Source: Serratia sp. M24T3 (GTDB taxonomy: Bacteria > Pseudomonadota > Gammaproteobacteria > Enterobacterales > Enterobacteriaceae). Taken from it: DNA of 64,000 nt. Position numbers and translations under genes: made by a program. Numbering within the stretch: position 1 is the first letter of the stretch; each line of letters begins with the position of its first letter. Of this stretch, positions 55,035-63,841 are shown in pieces. The notes beneath the pieces are model-generated. The model had not been told where the DNA came from, ran no database searches, and was given only the letters and a program-made list of their open reading frames with translations. Location of the stretch: positions 302,912-366,911 of the forward strand of contig NZ_AJHJ01000002.1 in NCBI RefSeq assembly GCF_000257645.1, written 5' to 3'.

Positions 55035-56384
55035 TTACTTGGCCACAATGCTCGTGGACTCGCGAATTTTGTTTTTCTGCGAATAGCGATTGGATTTGAA
55101 CGGAATATCCAGACGCTCACGCAGCGTTTTGGCCTCCGTAGAAGGGTGCCAATAACCGCGGTCGGCCAGAATAGGCAGCACTAAACGGGTGATATCATCA
55201 AGCGCTTCGTTCAATACCGGCCCGCTGATGATAAAGCCGGTTGCCGCCCCCTCCTCGACCCAGTGAATAAAGGTCTCCGCCACCTGCTCAGGTGTGCCGA
55301 AGAACTCGCCTTTCGGTAATGTGGTCTGAAAAGCAATCTCACGTAAGGTCAGATTCTCTTCTTTGGCGCGACGTTTAATTTGATCGGTGGTAGAGCGGAA
55401 GGTGTTTTGGCCCAGATTGCCGACGTCAGGGAACGGACCGTCCAGCGAATACTGCGAGAAGTCATGGTGATCGAAGAAGCGCCCTAAATAGGCCAGGGCA
55501 TCTTCAACCGACAATAATGAAAGCAGATATTGGTATTTCTCTTCGGCCTCTTCGGCCGTTGTTCCCACAATCGGGCTAATACCCGGGAAAATGCCCACCG
55601 GATGGCGATTGTTTTTCGCCACTTCACTCTGCAATTTGGCGGCGTAAGCTTGCGCTTCTTCCAGCGTACGGGCATTGGTGAACACCGCGTCGGCAGATTT
55701 ACCCGCCAGTCCAATCCCAGTATCCGAGGCCCCCGCCTGGAAGATAACCGGCTGTCCCTGCGGGGAACGCTGAATGTTCAGTGGCCCTTCAACCGAGAAG
55801 AAACGCCCTTCGTGATTCAACTTATGCAGCTTGGAGGCGTCGAAAAACACGCCGCTTTCGCGGTCACGGGTGAAGGCGTCGTCTTCCCATGAATCCCATA
55901 GACCTTGCACCACGCTGATATATTCCTCAGCAATCTGATAACGCAGGGAATGTTCTGGATGATCCTTGCCAAAATTCCTGGCCGAGCCCGCAAGCGGCGA
56001 AGTCACCACGTTCCAGCCTGCACGCCCCTGACTGATGTTATCAACCGTCGCCAACTGACGAGCCACGGTAAAGGGATCGCTATAGGAGGTGGAAATTGTC
56101 CCTGCCAGACCAATGCGCTGGGTAGCAGAGGCCAGTGCGGACAGCAGCGCAATCGGTTCAAAGCGGTTCAGGAAATGTGGCAATGATTTTTCATTAATAT
56201 GCAGACCATCGGCAACAAACAGGAAATCGAAGTTTGCCGCTTCGGCGCGCAGGGCCAGTTCACGAAAATAAGGGAAATTGACACTGGCATCCGCTGGCGC
56301 TTTATGATGACGCCATGAATTCATATGACCGCCTGCTCCGTGCAGCATCAGGCCCAGCTTAATACTTTTCTTCGATTGGCTCAT
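55035..56384 (-). CDS. LLM-class FMN-dependent monooxygenase (NtaA/SnaA/DszA, YxeK-like)
   Basis: A 449-residue flavin monooxygenase of the NtaA/SnaA/DszA group ([18 protein letters not shown] start; [57 protein letters not shown]). These enzymes use reduced FMN and O2 to cleave C-S or C-N bonds; YxeK of Bacillus acts on N-acetyl S-(2-succino)cysteine as I recall. No flavin reductase is adjacent. The ATG at 56384 has AAGG upstream; one at 56393 is the alternative. It is the first gene of the minus-strand operon and is divergent from the second importer. Confidence 0.9.
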   Translation of the reverse strand: MSQSKKSIKLGLMLHGAGGHMNSWRHHKAPADASVNFPYFRELALRAEAANFDFLFVADGLHINEKSLPHFLNRFEPIALLSALASATQRIGLAGTISTSYSDPFTVARQLATVDNISQGRAGWNVVTSPLAGSARNFGKDHPEHSLRYQIAEEYISVVQGLWDSWEDDAFTRDRESGVFFDASKLHKLNHEGRFFSVEGPLNIQRSPQGQPVIFQAGASDTGIGLAGKSADAVFTNARTLEEAQAYAAKLQSEVAKNNRHPVGIFPGISPIVGTTAEEAEEKYQYLLSLLSVEDALAYLGRFFDHHDFSQYSLDGPFPDVGNLGQNTFRSTTDQIKRRAKEENLTLREIAFQTTLPKGEFFGTPEQVAETFIHWVEEGAATGFIISGPVLNEALDDITRLVLPILADRGYWHPSTEAKTLRERLDIPFKSNRYSQKNKIRESTSIVAK

Positions 56385-56630
56385 GGTAGGCATCCTTATT
56401 ACAGAGAGATTTATTTGATATTTCCATAAAACCCCGAGCACACTAAATACTTAAACGTCACAACCAATGCAGCTAATTAGCTAAAGCATTTCCAGATTAT
56501 TTCCTTTAATTCGCGCCCATTTTCATTTTCTCAATTTGGATAGTTAATTTTGTTGTTTTACTTCGAGTTAAGCCTCGGGAATAGTGAAATCAACAGCTCA
56601 ATGAGTTAATTAACAGGACAAATAATAACA
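56385..56630. promoter_or_regulatory. divergent promoter region between the two importer operons
   Basis: A 246-bp AT-rich gap between the divergent operons. It includes the perfect 12-bp palindrome AGCTAATTAGCT at 56471-56482, a candidate regulator site. Both operons are likely controlled together, perhaps by a CysB/Cbl-type regulator encoded elsewhere; no specific CysB site can be claimed. Confidence 0.4.
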
Positions 56631-57557
56631 ATGACGCATCACAAAAAATTAACCGCCATCGCCGTGCTAATGACTATTTCTTCGCTGGCAAATGCAGCGA
56701 ATACCGGTATTGATCTGATTGCCAATGAAAAGCCCATTGATACGCCTAAAAATGCTCAAGCCGCGGCAAAAATTCCGGCCAACTTTAAATTCGTCAATCC
56801 CGGATATTTAACCGTTGCGGTTGCAGTTCTGGGCAGCGCACCGCCTTTTGGCCTTTTCGCTCGTGATAATAAAACGGTGATTGGCAGCGAGGCCGATATT
56901 GCTCGCCTGGTCGCCGATGGGCTAGGCCTCAAGGTCAAACTGGTTCCGGCCTCGTGGGAAGACTGGCCGCTGGGCGTGACCTCAGGCAAGTATGACGCCG
57001 CGGCCTACAACATTACCGTCACCAGGGATCGTAAAACCAAATTCGATTTCGCGACCTATCGCCAAGACACGCTGGGCTTTTACGTGAAATCCACCAGTAA
57101 AATTACGTCGATCAAGTCTGCGCCGGATATTGCCGGAAAACGCATTATTGTCGGCTCCGGCACAAATCAGGAGTCTGTGCTGCTGGCCTGGGATAAAGAA
57201 AATCAGGCCAAGGGCCTCAAGCCGTTCACGCCGATATACGTGACCGACGATGCAGCCGCCACGCTGGCTCTTCAGTCCGGGCGCGCCGATGCTCAGTTTG
57301 GTCCCAACGTAGCTTACGCCTATCGCGCCAAACTCACTGGCAACACCAAACTGGTCGGTATCGTACCGGGCGGCTGGCCGAAAACCGCCAACATCGCTTT
57401 CACAATTAAAAAAGGCAATGGGCTGGTTGATGCGGTTCAGGCCTCAATCAACAGCGCAATTGCCAACGGCAGCTATCTGCAAGTGCTGGATCGCTGGGGT
57501 GAGAGCGTCGAGAAGATTGATCATTCTGAGATTAACCCGCCGGGACTCGGCGACTGA
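56631..57557 (+). CDS. amino-acid-type ABC substrate-binding protein (SBP family 3)
   Basis: A 308-residue periplasmic protein with a signal peptide (HHKKLTAIAVLMTISSLANA, cleavage near residue 22). The mature part is an SBP family 3 domain (GSEADIARLVADGLGLKVKLVPASWEDWPLGVTSGKYDAA; FDFATYRQDTLGFYVKS), as in cystine and glutamine binding proteins. The DIA and GKYDA motifs are the usual ligand loop and hinge. It leads the four-gene plus-strand operon and matches the YxeM position. Confidence 0.88.
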   Translation: MTHHKKLTAIAVLMTISSLANAANTGIDLIANEKPIDTPKNAQAAAKIPANFKFVNPGYLTVAVAVLGSAPPFGLFARDNKTVIGSEADIARLVADGLGLKVKLVPASWEDWPLGVTSGKYDAAAYNITVTRDRKTKFDFATYRQDTLGFYVKSTSKITSIKSAPDIAGKRIIVGSGTNQESVLLAWDKENQAKGLKPFTPIYVTDDAAATLALQSGRADAQFGPNVAYAYRAKLTGNTKLVGIVPGGWPKTANIAFTIKKGNGLVDAVQASINSAIANGSYLQVLDRWGESVEKIDHSEINPPGLGD

Positions 57558-57572
57558 TTGCAGGAAAAACCT

Positions 57573-58136
57573 ATGAGCCAAGATAAATTTATTCACACTA
57601 CGCCTGATGACCCATTGATCGTGCCGATTATTCAGGGTCTGTTTGGTGAATACAAAGCGCGGTACGCTGACTTTTTCAGCAATAATCAAGAGGTTGATCC
57701 GGCCAGCCTCTATGCTGCGCCTGACGGGGTATTCATTGTGCTGCTGCGCGACGGACAACCTATCGCCATGGGTGCGTATAAACGTTATGACGAAAATACC
57801 GCCGAGCTGAAACGCATTTGGACCGACGCCACGCTGCGCCAACAGGGTCTGGCGAAAAAAGTGGTACAGGAACTGGAACGACTGGCGTTTGAGCAAGGCT
57901 ATAACCGTGTATTTCTGACTACCGGTTTCCGCCAGCCGGAAGCAGTGAAACTTTATCTTTCACAAGGTTATGAGCCACAGTTCGATATCACCCTTGACCG
58001 TGAAATATTTTCTAAACCGCCTTACGATGGTCGCCTGCGCTTTCTGAAACCGCTGAGTGCGATTGCCGCCTCAATCGAGCAGGCAGTCGAAGAAAACGCG
58101 GTGGTTAATGCGTTGAAGGAAAAGGCCTATGACTGA
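57573..58136 (+). CDS. GNAT-family N-acetyltransferase (YxeL-like position)
   Basis: A 187-residue GNAT with motif A IWTDATLRQQGLAKKVVQELERLA (acetyl-CoA loop QQGLAK) and the C-terminal YLSQGYEPQF. The gene is embedded between an importer's binding protein and permease genes. In Bacillus yxeKLMNO a GNAT of this kind N-acetylates the imported S-substituted cysteine before the monooxygenase acts. That role here is inference from the gene set. The ATG at 57573 follows AGGA. It overlaps the next gene by 8 bp. Confidence 0.85.
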   Translation: MSQDKFIHTTPDDPLIVPIIQGLFGEYKARYADFFSNNQEVDPASLYAAPDGVFIVLLRDGQPIAMGAYKRYDENTAELKRIWTDATLRQQGLAKKVVQELERLAFEQGYNRVFLTTGFRQPEAVKLYLSQGYEPQFDITLDREIFSKPPYDGRLRFLKPLSAIAASIEQAVEENAVVNALKEKAYD

Positions 58137-59043
58137 TGTCAATCCGCGCTCTGCTCCTTTGGTTCCGCTTAAGGTCGTTGCGGCCCGTTATCCACTGCGA
58201 ATGCTGGGCGCCGTTTTCGCCATTTTTATTCTGTTGGCGATTGCGCAGTCAATTGCGACAAATCCTCGTTGGGACTGGGGCGTTTTCAGGCAGTATTTCT
58301 TTGAGCCGGTGATATTATCCGGCCTGGCAAGAACGCTGCTACTCACCCTGCTCGGCACGGTGTTTGGCATTATTTTTGGCACCTTGCTGGCGCTGGCTCG
58401 TTTATCAAAATCTTATTTACTGAATTCGCTGGCATGGGGATACATCTGGCTATTTCGTTCGCTGCCGCTGTTACTGGTGCTCATTGTTCTCTATAACTTC
58501 TCGTATTTGTACGACAACCTGTCGCTGGGCATCCCATTCACCAATATTGAATTCTTCAAACATCCTACGGTCGATCTTTTGGACCAGTTTACCGTTGCCG
58601 TACTTGGCTTGTCGCTGGTGCAGTCAGCCTATACGGCCGAGATTATTCGCGGCGGTATTATTGGTGTTGAACAGGGGCAGCACGAAGCCGCCGCCGCGCT
58701 GGGTTTACCGTCTTATCGCCGCACTTTCCGCATCATTCTGCCACAGGCGCTGCGGGCGATTATCCCAACCGGGTTTAACGAAGTAATCGGTCTAGCCAAA
58801 GGCACGGCTATCGTTTACGTCATCTCCATGCCGGAACTTTTTTACACCGTGCAGATACTTTACAACCGCACGCAGCAGGTCATTCCGTTGCTGATGGTGG
58901 CAACCGTTTGGTATCTGGTGATAACTACTGTGCTTTCGGTATTGCAATATTACGTTGAGCGTTATTTTGCTCGCGGCACAATGCGTCAGGTAGCCCTGAC
59001 TCCTCTGCAACGCCTGCTGCAATGGCGCGCAACCCGACCTTAA
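58129..59043 (+). CDS. amino-acid ABC importer permease (HisM/GlnP type)
   Basis: A 304-residue permease with an N-terminal extension and five membrane segments. The family motif is EIIRGGIIGVEQGQHEAAAALGLPSYRRTFRIILPQALRAIIPT (about 165-208). It presumably forms a homodimeric channel for the solute bound by the upstream SBP. It matches the YxeN position. Confidence 0.9.
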   Translation: MTDVNPRSAPLVPLKVVAARYPLRMLGAVFAIFILLAIAQSIATNPRWDWGVFRQYFFEPVILSGLARTLLLTLLGTVFGIIFGTLLALARLSKSYLLNSLAWGYIWLFRSLPLLLVLIVLYNFSYLYDNLSLGIPFTNIEFFKHPTVDLLDQFTVAVLGLSLVQSAYTAEIIRGGIIGVEQGQHEAAAALGLPSYRRTFRIILPQALRAIIPTGFNEVIGLAKGTAIVYVISMPELFYTVQILYNRTQQVIPLLMVATVWYLVITTVLSVLQYYVERYFARGTMRQVALTPLQRLLQWRATRP

Positions 59044-59057
59044 ACAGGAGCGAAAAT

Positions 59058-59903
59058 ATGTCTGAAGCTTTTGATCTCTTTGTTAATCGCCCTGCGCCAG
59101 ACGCGCCCCGGCCCATTAAACGCGTAACCCGCCATGCGCAGAATGTCGGACGAATTGAAATTAATAATCTCAGTAAATCCTATGGTGCTTTCAAGGCGTT
59201 AAATAACGTTAGCCTGTCCATTGAGCCAGGCACGGTAACAGTAATATTAGGGCCTTCGGGTTCTGGGAAATCTACTCTGCTGCGCACTATTAATCATCTG
59301 GAAAGAGTGGATGAGGGTTTTATTCAAATCGATGGCGACTATGTCGGTTATCGTCGTAAAGGTGACAAACTTTACGAGCTTAAAGAAAAAGCCATTCTCA
59401 AACAGCGAATCCATTGTGGTTACGTTTTCCAGAACTTTAACCTGTTTCCGCATATGACCGTGTTGGACAATCTTATTGAAGCGCCGATCGTTCATGGTTT
59501 ATTTAAACGCAAACAGGCGATTGAGCGCGCGTATGAGTTGCTCGATACTGTAGGACTGCGCGACAAGGCACACGCCTGGCCACGGCATCTTTCTGGCGGA
59601 CAGCAGCAACGTATTGCTATCGCCCGCGCATTGGCGTTGAACCCTAAAGTCATGCTGTTCGACGAGCCCACCTCGGCGCTGGACCCAGAGCTGGTCGGCG
59701 AAGTGCTCGACGTTATCAAAAAGCTGGCAGATTCTGGCGTCACGCTGGTGGTGGTGACCCATGAAATCGGCTTTGCTCGCCAGGTGGCGGATCGCGTGGT
59801 GTTTATGGTTGATGGTTCAGTGGTAGAGACCGGCAGCGCCTCGCAAGTACTGGATAACCCACGCCATCAGCGTACCCGTCGTTTTCTGGAGAAAGTGTTG
59901 TAA
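59058..59903 (+). CDS. amino-acid ABC importer ATPase (GlnQ/HisP type)
   Basis: A 281-residue ATPase with Walker A GPSGSGKST (about 77-85), signature LSGGQQQRIAIARAL, Walker B VMLFDEPTSALDPELV and switch histidine VVTHEIGF. The N-terminal 40 residues precede the ABC domain. It starts 14 bp after the permease stop behind CAGGAG. It matches the YxeO position. Confidence 0.92.
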   Translation: MSEAFDLFVNRPAPDAPRPIKRVTRHAQNVGRIEINNLSKSYGAFKALNNVSLSIEPGTVTVILGPSGSGKSTLLRTINHLERVDEGFIQIDGDYVGYRRKGDKLYELKEKAILKQRIHCGYVFQNFNLFPHMTVLDNLIEAPIVHGLFKRKQAIERAYELLDTVGLRDKAHAWPRHLSGGQQQRIAIARALALNPKVMLFDEPTSALDPELVGEVLDVIKKLADSGVTLVVVTHEIGFARQVADRVVFMVDGSVVETGSASQVLDNPRHQRTRRFLEKVL

Positions 59904-60078
59904 CCGTTTCTAAATCCCCCTATTTTTTGCCTAAAAAATGATTGAGCAATACATTTTTTAATATTGCTCAATCATGTGGTTATCACTATCCTCCTTTTTG
60001 ACCTCATTTTTTCGCTCATCATTAAAGGCCACCTTGCATGCCTCTGCTTTTTCCGATGTTTATCAGAACACAACTTTT

Positions 60079-61326
60079 ATGACTGGTGCTGTAGAAGGTT
60101 CGCGTGCCGCAAAAGGCATATTCCGTTCCCTGCGTATCTTCAACTATCGGGTGTGGGCGGCCGGCTCGCTGGTTTCCAACATTGGCACCTGGATGCAGCG
60201 GACGGCACAAGACTGGTTGGTACTGACTCAGCTAACCCACCACAATGCCTCGGCCGTGGGAACGGTCATGGCGCTTCAGTTTGGCCCGCAAATTCTGTTG
60301 CTGCCGTGGACCGGTTTTGCTGCCGACCATTTCAATCAGCGCAAGATGCTGATGCTGACTCAGGCAACCATGGGCGTGCTGGCAATATTGCTGGGCTTAC
60401 TTACCATCTGCGGCGTGGTGCAACTGTGGCAAGTTTATATCTTTGCCTTTGTCTTCGGCTGCGCTTCAGCCTTTGATGCGCCGGTACGGCAGACTTTCGT
60501 TGCAGAGCTTGTTGGCGATGCCGATTTATCGAACGCGGTAGCGCTGAACTCAACTTCGTTTAATGCCGCACGAATGGTCGGCCCGGCTATCGCTGGCCTA
60601 ACCATCGCCTCTGTAGGTACCGGTTGGGCTTTTTTGATTAACGGCATCAGCTTCGTCGCCGTGCTTGTGTCATTGTCACTATTTCGTGTCAAAGATTTAC
60701 ATACCCGTGCCAGGGCGCTGCGCACGCGGGGCAGTTTTAGCGAAGGATTTCGCTACGTATGGGCTCGTGATGACCTCAAAGCCTCATTGATAATGCTATT
60801 TCTGATCGGCACCTTCGGGCTGAATTTTCCAATATTCCTGTCGACCATGGCAGTCGGCGTTTTTCATGCCGATGCGCGTGGCTACGGCCTGCTCTCATCA
60901 TTTATGGCGATAGGAACTATTACCGGCGCACTATTGGCAGCGGGTCGAGAAAGCCCCAAATTTAGCTCGCTGCTGGTGGGCTCGACGGTTTTTGGCATCG
61001 GCTGTCTGCTGGCGGCAATCGCACCGGATTACTGGCTGTTTGCCGCCGCGCTGGTGGTAATTGGCATCGCCGCTCTGACCTTTATGAATACCAGCAGCAG
61101 CCTGATGCAGCTCTCGACTGAACCGGCGATGCGCGGCAGAGTTATGGCGCTGCGGGTAGGCGTCGCGTTGGGTGGAACGCCGATTGGTGCCCCAATTGTT
61201 GGCTGGGTAGCAGATAATTGTGGACCTCGTTGGTCATTGGGCGTGGGTGCAGCCTCGGGTTTTCTGGCAGCGCTGGTCGGAATCTATGCCATCATGCAGC
61301 AGAAGAAAAACCCACGACAGATTTAA
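60079..61326 (+). CDS. MFS transporter, MFS_3 type
   Basis: A 415-residue, 12-helix transporter of the same group as the one at 46.9-48.2 kb (GTWMQRTAQDWLVLTQL start; FGCASAFDAPVRQTFVAELV; MQLSTEPAMRGRVMAL). It is probably an exporter. The ATG at 60079 is preferred; the upstream frame to 59974 adds 35 unlike residues, and no strong ribosome site is present for either. It follows the importer operon by 175 bp and may be separate. Confidence 0.83.
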   Translation: MTGAVEGSRAAKGIFRSLRIFNYRVWAAGSLVSNIGTWMQRTAQDWLVLTQLTHHNASAVGTVMALQFGPQILLLPWTGFAADHFNQRKMLMLTQATMGVLAILLGLLTICGVVQLWQVYIFAFVFGCASAFDAPVRQTFVAELVGDADLSNAVALNSTSFNAARMVGPAIAGLTIASVGTGWAFLINGISFVAVLVSLSLFRVKDLHTRARALRTRGSFSEGFRYVWARDDLKASLIMLFLIGTFGLNFPIFLSTMAVGVFHADARGYGLLSSFMAIGTITGALLAAGRESPKFSSLLVGSTVFGIGCLLAAIAPDYWLFAAALVVIGIAALTFMNTSSSLMQLSTEPAMRGRVMALRVGVALGGTPIGAPIVGWVADNCGPRWSLGVGAASGFLAALVGIYAIMQQKKNPRQI

Positions 61327-61429
61327 AATCCCTTGCAGATTTCAAAGCCGTTCGCAAATTCAAAGAACCCTGCCAAATGAAAATTAGTCTCAAGGGTCTG
61401 GCCCGCGCGACAAAATAACTTTATCAAAT

Positions 61430-61452
61430 GCCTCAGTCCCGAGGCCATTTTT
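61430..61452 (+). terminator. probable terminator after the MFS gene
   Basis: GCCTC (61430-61434) pairs with GAGGC (61441-61445) over a 6-nt loop, followed by CATTTTTA. The stem is short, so the call is moderate. The remaining 61453-61711 stretch is AT-rich promoter DNA for luxR; I see no clear lux box there. Confidence 0.5.
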
Positions 61453-61711
61453 AGGGCTGCTCCAACTTGTCTCTAACGACCAATACATCAAACATTTGAT
61501 GGCCGCCTAAATTTTTAGTTTGGCAGCATACAGTGCTTTTCATTGTGATGACTATTTTCCAATAACAATCTAATTAATGACATCAATTTAATCAACATTT
61601 AACATTAGGTTGTAAATTTTTATTTGATTTTTTAAAACCACGAAACTTCTTGTTCTTTCGCACCTGGAAATAGATTATAGTTTCAATATATTTATTCAAT
61701 AGGCTTTCATA

Positions 61712-62449
61712 ATGAGACATTCTAGCTTTAAGAATTCAGCCATTAATGAAGAAATTAAAAAAACGCTGAATGAACAATTAAGCATTTATCAAGAAATTCA
61801 CTATGCCTATGGCATAATGAATAAAAAAAACCCCATAGATCTCACAATCATTACTAATAAAGATGCCTGGTTCGAGCTTTATGCCAAAAATAAATATCAG
61901 CTTACTGACCCCGTATTAATTACAGCATTAAATCACGTCCTGCCTTTCTCATGGGATGAGAACATCATGATAAATTACAGTATGAAACTGCCAAAAGTTT
62001 TTAATATAGCTAAAAATTACAATATTATCAGCGGCTACACTTTTATGGTTCACGACCCCAGCAATAATCTTTCCATACTTTCATTAATGACCAACGCACA
62101 AGATAAAAGCCATTCGGATTTTAGCTTTGACGCACACAAAGAGCATCTGCAAATGTTGTTGCTGAAAGTCCACGACAAACTGATCTCACTTTATAATGAC
62201 ACGCCGGTGGTTGCCGATAAGGACGACATCTCTCAAGTGTTTTCAAAACGTGAAAATGAAGTCCTTTATTATGCCAGTCTGGGCAAAACTTATAATGAGA
62301 TAGCAACAATACTTGATATAAAACTACCTACGGTGAAATTTCATACCGGCAACGCGCTTAAAAAAATGGGAGTCAATAACATTCGACAAGGTATCAAGAT
62401 AGCGAATGAGCTACATCTTATTACTCCACTGCTCTTTGGGATGGAATGA
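61712..62449 (+). CDS. LuxR-family acyl-homoserine-lactone receptor
   Basis: A 245-residue quorum-sensing regulator. The autoinducer-binding domain (about 20-165) holds the conserved residues in WFELYAKNKYQLTDPVLI (W, Y, D, P) and FSW. The C-terminal LuxR helix-turn-helix (about 175-240) is FSKRENEVLYYASLGKTYNEIATILDIKLPTVKFHTGNALKKMGV. It belongs by layout with the YenR/EsaR/SpnR group, convergent with its luxI; many of these are repressors released by the signal, so its mode of action is open. Its end overlaps luxI by 39 bp. Confidence 0.92.
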   Translation: MRHSSFKNSAINEEIKKTLNEQLSIYQEIHYAYGIMNKKNPIDLTIITNKDAWFELYAKNKYQLTDPVLITALNHVLPFSWDENIMINYSMKLPKVFNIAKNYNIISGYTFMVHDPSNNLSILSLMTNAQDKSHSDFSFDAHKEHLQMLLLKVHDKLISLYNDTPVVADKDDISQVFSKRENEVLYYASLGKTYNEIATILDIKLPTVKFHTGNALKKMGVNNIRQGIKIANELHLITPLLFGME

Positions 62450-63070
62450 CAAAGGCCAGGAGTCTAAGGTGTCGCTACGTAACCAGCTTTGCTGCTGTAT
62501 ATTATTAATCAAAATCTGTTGATTCAGTTTGTCCGTCGGCATAAATATCAAATAAACAGCGGCTGTTTTCTCAGAAATGCCTCGCTCAACCACATCTATT
62601 TTCCAACCCGACATCTTAACTATTTTCAACATAGAGTGGCTTACAATGGCGTAAATTCCCTCATAGCCGCGTGACTGGGCATAGTTTATTTTAGCCAAAA
62701 AAAGCATTAAGCAAACTGGCTCATTACAAACTGTCGATTGTTTTAGCCTATCTTTATCAATAAAAAACCGACTCGATTCTAAAAAATTACCGTCAGGGAT
62801 ATGAATATTTTTAAAATAAGGAAGAAAAGTGTTCATAATCATCGTGGGGTGCCGGGTTTCTATAAACCTTAGGCTACAAATGAGAGATTGATTTTGCCGG
62901 CCAAAAATGTAAGTTGTTTTATTATTGTCGTACTGATCAAACTCCTTCCCCTCACTACAGTTTACTTTCCAGTCAAGCCTGTCTTTAAATACAGCTTTTC
63001 TTACGGTGTAAATTTCATTAGATTGCTCACTGGATAAATCTTCATATTTTACATCGGTAAATTCTAACAT
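62411..63070 (-). CDS. acyl-homoserine-lactone synthase, LuxI family
   Basis: A 219-residue synthase making N-acyl homoserine lactones from SAM and acyl-ACP. Conserved catalytic residues are visible: the arginine and phenylalanine of YTVRKAVFKDRLDWKV, EFDQYD acids, the arginine of SLRFIETRHP and FLESSRFFI. It resembles Yersinia YenI as I remember it. The ATG at 63070 (GGAAG eight bases upstream) fits the family; an upstream ATG at 63085 adds five residues. AT-rich like luxR. Confidence 0.93.
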   Translation of the reverse strand: MLEFTDVKYEDLSSEQSNEIYTVRKAVFKDRLDWKVNCSEGKEFDQYDNNKTTYIFGRQNQSLICSLRFIETRHPTMIMNTFLPYFKNIHIPDGNFLESSRFFIDKDRLKQSTVCNEPVCLMLFLAKINYAQSRGYEGIYAIVSHSMLKIVKMSGWKIDVVERGISEKTAAVYLIFMPTDKLNQQILINNIQQQSWLRSDTLDSWPLSFHPKEQWSNKM

Positions 63071-63232
63071 TTTTGCGTCTTCCATTACGTAGTGATATTA
63101 CTTGTATACGCAAAAACAATATCTGAGTATTATATTAACAGCCAGAAAAAAAACCTTAATATATTAACTAAAATTAGAAAAGACACTTAACATTCACAAC
63201 ATGAATATATTTATTAGTTATGTAATTAACAA

Positions 63233-63269
63233 TAAAAACGCCGATCCTTCAGGAGTAGAAGATCAGCGT
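63233..63269 (-). terminator. intrinsic terminator of lsrG
   Basis: Read on the minus strand, ACGCTGATC pairs with GATCGGCGT (one G-U) around a 14-nt loop that can itself pair TTC with GAA, followed by TTTTATT. It lies about 70 bp beyond the lsrG stop. Confidence 0.8.
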
Positions 63270-63337
63270 GTTATAGCAGTTAATTATATTACTTTAAACC
63301 CATACAAAAATCGGCATACAGCCGCTTTCTTGCCACT

Positions 63338-63631
63338 CTATTCAGGATAGACCCCCTTAAAGCTGGTTTTCTTGCGTGGCTCAGTCATCAACGATTCAAG
63401 CGCATCGACACAGGCAAGATAGTGAGGCGTTTTCTTGTGTAAGTTGACCGCTGCGATATCGCGATAGGCCTCATAGATGTAAAAGCGGGTCGCAATATTT
63501 TCATCTTGTAAAACGTCGAAGCGTAAATTACCTGGCTCCTGCAAAGCACCAAGATGGTTGAGTTTGAACACGCTTAAAAACTCGTCAATTTTATCGGCTT
63601 TTACGTTGATTTCGACCATCGTTACTTCCAT
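63338..63631 (-). CDS. lsrG: autoinducer-2 degrading protein LsrG
   Basis: A 97-residue ABM-domain monooxygenase-fold isomerase that acts on phospho-AI-2 with LsrF. It closely follows E. coli LsrG ([68 protein letters not shown]). A strong GGAGAGAGAG site precedes the ATG. In E. coli it ends the lsrACDBFG operon; here it stands alone, divergent from lsrK. Confidence 0.93.
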   Translation of the reverse strand: MEVTMVEINVKADKIDEFLSVFKLNHLGALQEPGNLRFDVLQDENIATRFYIYEAYRDIAAVNLHKKTPHYLACVDALESLMTEPRKKTSFKGVYPE

Positions 63632-63726
63632 CTCTCTCTCCTTATCGTTTCAGTCACACGACAATCATAGTGATTAATACACAAAGTCTAGTTGCGTAAT
63701 AATTTGTGCTTTGCCATCGATGATGG

Positions 63727-63748
63727 AAATGCCAGCTACATCACAATT
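63727..63748. promoter_or_regulatory. predicted CRP site between lsrG and lsrK
   Basis: The 22 bp at 63727-63748 match the CRP consensus at 17 positions, with half-sites TGCCA and TCACA spaced by 6 bp. The E. coli lsr genes are activated by cAMP-CRP, so the site makes sense in this divergent promoter region. Confidence 0.5.
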
Positions 63749-63841
63749 AACAAACTTTCCGCGCAAATAATTGTTATGCCAGCGGATCTGCGCCCAGTAT
63801 TAATTAAGGGCAAGCTGCGCTCAGTCTAAAGAGAAAATATA

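Noticed and set aside
59964..60476. 170-residue plus-strand frame overlapping the MFS gene start
   Set aside because: It is a frame-shifted shadow of the transporter, rich in unusual residues.
63071..63232. lux box before luxI
   Set aside because: I could not find a convincing 18-20 bp dyad; the AT-rich sequence gives only weak partial matches.
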